Of a stretch of DNA of 64,000 bases, positions 61,072 through 64,000 are shown piece after piece (the first letter of the stretch is position 1; every line of letters begins with the position of its first letter). Both the position numbers and the translations under genes were made by a program. Source of the stretch: an uncultured Roseovarius sp. (GTDB lineage Bacteria; Pseudomonadota; Alphaproteobacteria; Rhodobacterales; Rhodobacteraceae). The stretch spans positions 1-64,000 of the forward strand of contig CANMFU010000003.1 of the NCBI GenBank assembly GCA_947497295.1, read 5' to 3'. The notes below the pieces were generated by a model. The model ran no database searches and had not been told where the DNA came from. It was given only the letters and a program-made list of their open reading frames with translations.

Positions 61072-62085
61072 TCAGGCGGCGCGCGCAGCGGTCACTGCGA
61101 TCAGGGCCGCCTCGATCAATTCGGGCCCCGCGCCGTGGCGGTGCGCGCCCTCCGACAGCATGCGCCGCCACGCCCGCGCCCCGGGGCGCCCGGCAAACAG
61201 CCCCAGCATATGCCGGGTGATCTGGCTCAGCCGTCCGCCTGCGGCCATATGCGCCTCAATATAGGGCAGCATCGCCTGTACGGCTCGTTCGGCGGTGCTA
61301 TCAGGCGCCTGTGCGCCGAAAACCACGCGGTCAGCAGCGCAGAGGATATCGGCAGGCTGCTGGTAAGCCGCCCGCCCGATCATCACCCCGTCCAGCCCGG
61401 AATCCAGAAAACCGAGCGCTTTATCCAGAGAGGCAATGCCGCCGTTGACCGATAGATGCAGCGCCGGAAATTCGGCCTTCATCCGACGCACCAGCGCGTA
61501 ATTCAGCGGCGGAATATCGCGGTTTTCCTTGGGGCTTAGCCCGTCCAGCCATGCCATGCGTGCGTGGACGGCAAACCGCGTCACTCCCGCCGCCGAAACC
61601 CGGGTGATGAAATCGGGCAACACATCACGGGGCACCTGATGGTCCACGCCAATCCGGCATTTCACCGTGACCGGCACCGAAACGACAGCCATCATTGCTG
61701 CGCAGCATTCGGCCACCAGATCCGGCGACTTCATCAAAACCGCGCCAAACGTGCCCGATTGCACCCGGTCGCTGGGACAGCCAACATTCAGGTTGATCTC
61801 ACCGTAACCGGCAGCCGCCCCCAGCCGCGCCGCCTGCGCCAGCTCGGCCGGATCCGACCCGCCAAGTTGCAGCGCGACAGGGTGCTCGGCCGCATCGAAG
61901 TCCAGCAAATGCACCGCCCCGCCCCGCACCAGCGCAGGCGCCGTGACCATCTCGGTATAAAGCAGCGCGCAGTGCGACAACTGCCGGTGCAAGTAGCGGC
62001 AATGGCGGTCGGTCCAATCCATCATCGGCGCGACGGATAAACGGGATGCGTTGAGAACATTATATTTTTTATCTTTATCAGCCAT
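61072..62085 (-). CDS. dusA: tRNA-dihydrouridine(20/20a) synthase DusA
   Basis: A 337-residue flavoprotein reducing uridines 20/20a of tRNAs. The FMN barrel starts LSVAPMMDWTDRHCRYLHRQ. The catalytic Cys103 lies in NLNVGCPSDRVQSG, and KCRIGVDHQVPRDVL and VHARMAWLDGLSPKENR are DusA-specific. The first 15 codons (MADKDKKYNVLNASR) are strikingly AT-rich compared with the rest, as if the original 5' end had been replaced. An integrase fragment starts 109 bp upstream and divergent, the known arrangement when elements integrate into dusA. Confidence 0.93.
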   Translation of the reverse strand: MADKDKKYNVLNASRLSVAPMMDWTDRHCRYLHRQLSHCALLYTEMVTAPALVRGGAVHLLDFDAAEHPVALQLGGSDPAELAQAARLGAAAGYGEINLNVGCPSDRVQSGTFGAVLMKSPDLVAECCAAMMAVVSVPVTVKCRIGVDHQVPRDVLPDFITRVSAAGVTRFAVHARMAWLDGLSPKENRDIPPLNYALVRRMKAEFPALHLSVNGGIASLDKALGFLDSGLDGVMIGRAAYQQPADILCAADRVVFGAQAPDSTAERAVQAMLPYIEAHMAAGGRLSQITRHMLGLFAGRPGARAWRRMLSEGAHRHGAGPELIEAALIAVTAARAA

Positions 62086-62121
62086 TTATCGCTCAGCCAT
62101 CCGTCCCATTCTTGTCTCGTA

Positions 62122-62189
62122 TGTTGTAATTCGCGCCCATTTTTGGCATAGTTTACAACAAATGTTGTAACTCAGGCCTCATGTTGTAA
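62122..62189. repeat. TGTTGTAA repeats between dusA and the integrase fragment
   Basis: TGTTGTAA occurs at 62122-62129, 62163-62170 and 62182-62189, and inverted (TTACAACA) at 62153-62160. The inverted copy and its neighbour form an 18-bp palindrome with a 2-nt centre. Position between the att area in dusA and the integrase start suggests integrase or excisionase binding sites, or an operator for the integrase promoter. Confidence 0.6.
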
Positions 62190-62193
62190 CCCC

Positions 62194-62925
62194 ATGGGTA
62201 CCATCATCAAGCGCAAGCGGAAAGACGGCTCCACTTCCTGGCTCGCCCAAATCGCGATCCGGCGAGCAGGAAAGACGGTTTTTCGCGAGAACCGTACCTT
62301 CGAGCGCCGCTCGATCGCCGCAGCCTGGCTCGAGAAACGCGAGAAGGACTTGGCGAAACCCGGTGCGTTGGAGGACTTCCGCGCAGGCGACCACAAACGC
62401 CGTGATGTAACCCTCGCCGATGCCATAGATAAATATGTCGATGATAGCGCAAAGGCAATCGGTCGGACCAAGTCCCAAGTGCTCAAGAGTATTAAGAATT
62501 TCGACATCGCATCCAAGCCCTGCGCTGAGATCGACAGCGCGGACATCGTCGCCTTCGCACAGGAAAAACTGAAATCGGGTGTGACACCTCAGACGGTGTC
62601 AAACTACATGTCGCACATGAGCGCCGTCTTCACCGTTGCTGGACCCGCCTGGAACTATCCCCTGGACGAGAAAGCAATGCGTGACGCCCTGATTGTCGCG
62701 AAGAAGCTCGGCCTGACCCAAAAGAGCCGACATCGGGACCGGCGGCCGACGTTGGACGAGCTTGATCGACTGATAACGCATTTCCTCGACCGGTCGATCC
62801 GACGCCCCTCCTCCGTACCGATGCACCGCGTCATGGGTTGGCCGACTCGGCGGAGGCCGACCATACGCTGCGTCTGCGAAGGCTTCGTGCCAAAACGGCA
62901 GAAGCGGCTATTCAAGCCTGAATAG
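62194..62925 (+). pseudogene. dusA-associated tyrosine recombinase, cut off before the catalytic domain
   Basis: Residues 1-200 are the N-terminal part of a phage-type integrase: GTIIKRKRKDGSTSWLAQIA (arm-binding AP2-like strand region), VFRENRTFERRSIAAAWLEK, and a core-binding domain ending DRRPTLDELDRLITHFLDR and PSSVPMHRV. At about 62830 the homology ends. The frame continues as GWPTRRRPTIRC.. for about 30 codons to a TAG. All catalytic Arg/His/Tyr boxes are missing. In the next frame, 62838-62921 reads LADSAEADHTLRLRRL, ending AEAAIQA and a stop, which looks like the natural tail of an unrelated gene. A deletion joined the two. Confidence 0.75.
62838..62921 (+). pseudogene. C-terminal scrap of an unidentified gene joined to the integrase fragment
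   Basis: Twenty-seven codons (LADSAEADHTLRLRRLR.. to AEAAIQA) end in TGA at 62919. They read as an Arg/Ala-rich helix with natural-looking composition, unlike the integrase frame over the same bases. I cannot assign a family. Together with the integrase truncation it marks the far side of a deletion. It could also be chance, given the GC-rich bases. Confidence 0.35.
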
Positions 62926-63192
62926 ATCGAAACCCGCATGCCGGGCGGCAAACCAAGGTCCACTACGTGCGGAAAAGAGGCTTTGCAAAGTTGTGATATG
63001 CGTTACAAGTCAACGCTCTTAATCTACTCGCGGATTGAGCAGATTCCGCAACTGAAGATCTGAGTCCGAGGGGGCAGAGGAAACAGGGTTAGATCGACAT
63101 AAAAAATGCGTCAATCTCTACATCAAATGTATATACTTCCTCTTGGAATGAAAAATCTTCCGATCAAGTAAGCGGAATCAAACGAGAAAACT

Positions 63193-64000
63193 ATGAAAAA
63201 TAAGGACGGGCGCTGGCCACCTGAAAACGTCAGCCTTTGCTTAGCTTGCTCAAAACATCCTGAAGTCATGGAGCTGGTCAATAGTGACCTCGCTGAGGGA
63301 GCTTGCGGTTTATGCGGCTCCGATTCAGAATCAGTATTTAATCTTGAAACATTCGAAAAATTGCGAAATTTGATCCGTGCTCTGATCCGATTGTATTTTG
63401 ACGAGGATGCATACAACCACCATTGGGGAGGGTCATCGGTCCACGAATTGCTATCGATTCAAAAAAAACCCGATTGTATCGATAGCTTCATCGGACACTT
63501 ACGTTGATGAATTCATCTATCGCGTCCAGGAAGAAGGCGATGTTTATCCCGCTTCTGATAAAGGAATTTGTTTATACGCGGGTCATGGCGAAATGGGGAG
63601 AGAACTACAGTTTTCAATTTCCAACACCAACCACACTTCTTTGCGCAACATTGAATATCGACTTATCCGGGAGAACTTTCATCTTGTTGAGGCTGACATG
63701 GGGTGTTTATTGATCAAATCATAGACGACCTTGCATTCAGCATACCCGAAGGTGATCTTTGGTTTCGTGCCCGAACCGGCGTCAAGAAATCTTATACCGA
63801 GATGGGAAATTTCCAGATTTCGCATATCGCTGTTCCCTTCAAGTTTGATGAAATTGGTGCGCTTCCGCCGCGTTCGGCCTCGCCCGGCAGAACCAATCGA
63901 GAAGGAGTTTCTGTTCTTTAACTTGCGAATGAAATTGAAACGGCTGTAGCAGAGATCAGACCTCACCCTGGTCATATGATTTCAGTTGGTGGGTTTCGTG
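63193..64000 (+). pseudogene. HEPN/RES-domain toxin-like gene with two frameshifts and a nonsense codon, incomplete at window end
   Basis: The first frame (63193-63507) has two cysteine pairs (CLAC, CGLC) and a helical domain like the HEPN/RES N-terminal domain. At the A8 run 63461-63468 the sense continues in another frame (NPIVSIASSDTYVDEFIYRV, then DMG). At the GGGG run near 63700-63703 it shifts again into VFIDQIIDDLAFSIPEGDLW and FRARTGVKKSY. The RES signature FDEIGALPPRSASPGRTNRE follows, then VSVL-TAA-LANEIE, where families have LYLA: TAA at 63919-63921 replaces a Tyr codon. RES domains degrade NAD+ in known toxins (paired with Xre-type antitoxins). Sequence after the stop remains in frame to the edge. 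Confidence 0.72.

Larger units (their letters stand above)
62086..64000. mobile_element. Left part of a decayed element integrated at the 5' end of dusA (runs off the window)
   Basis: AT-richer DNA begins at the dusA start codon. It holds four TGTTGTAA repeat units (62122-62189), a truncated integrase reading away from dusA, and a broken HEPN/RES gene. Insertion of integrative elements into the dusA 5' end, with the element supplying a new start, is established for several proteobacterial families. The far att copy is outside the window, so the extent is unknown. Composition and frame lesions indicate a degrading island. Confidence 0.6.

Overview
The window looks like chromosomal DNA of a marine-type alphaproteobacterium in the Rhodobacterales (Roseobacter group). 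The evidence is a GC-rich core with very long antisense open frames, a trgA-trgB-cysK tellurite-resistance block, a heterotetrameric sarcosine oxidase operon (soxBDAG), CcmI, a BCCT osmolyte transporter, DUF1289 and DUF2065 proteins, and NUDIX/cyclotransferase and long RND proteins of the kind found in that group. Species cannot be named from this.

Positions 1-12056 are accessory DNA built up at the 3' end of a tRNA-Ser(GGA) gene (12033-12122, minus strand). From the left there are two nested IS66 tails, a sulfotransferase gene, and the wreck of an older integrase module whose int and excisionase genes were fused by a deletion. Next comes an apparently complete element of about 9 kb (3080-12056) bounded by 22-bp copies of the tRNA end. 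It carries a tyrosine recombinase, a MobV-type relaxase, small mobilization-linked genes, an AIPR-type abortive-infection gene split by one in-frame stop, and a PemK/MazF-like gene with an unknown partner. Two different long inverted repeats with the same 13-nt loop bracket the AIPR gene.

Positions 12196-62085 are ordinary core genome, read mostly on the minus strand. One directon holds a desulfurase-like protein, photolyase, cyclopropane-synthase-like methyltransferase, trgA, trgB, cysK, an MscS channel and an AlaX editing protein. Next are a BCCT transporter and an envelope-quality-control operon (hflK-hflC-DUF2065-htrA), then gor, rpiA, a peptide-binding protein, an MFS pump, serS and a TspO-like protein. 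The der-bamB-yfgM cluster follows, then an RND efflux pair, an Atm1-type ABC exporter, a LysM protein, a LOG-family hydrolase, rarD, a host-attachment protein, sodB, the sarcosine oxidase operon, ccmI-ruvX-DUF1289, an MliC-like protein, a putative iron oxygenase, a TauE/SafE transporter and dusA.

From 62086 to the right edge accessory DNA resumes at the 5' end of dusA, a known integration hotspot. It holds an integrase cut off before its catalytic domain and a decayed HEPN/RES-type toxin gene with three separate lesions. Both ends of the window therefore show integration, defence or toxin cargo, and decay around an intact core.
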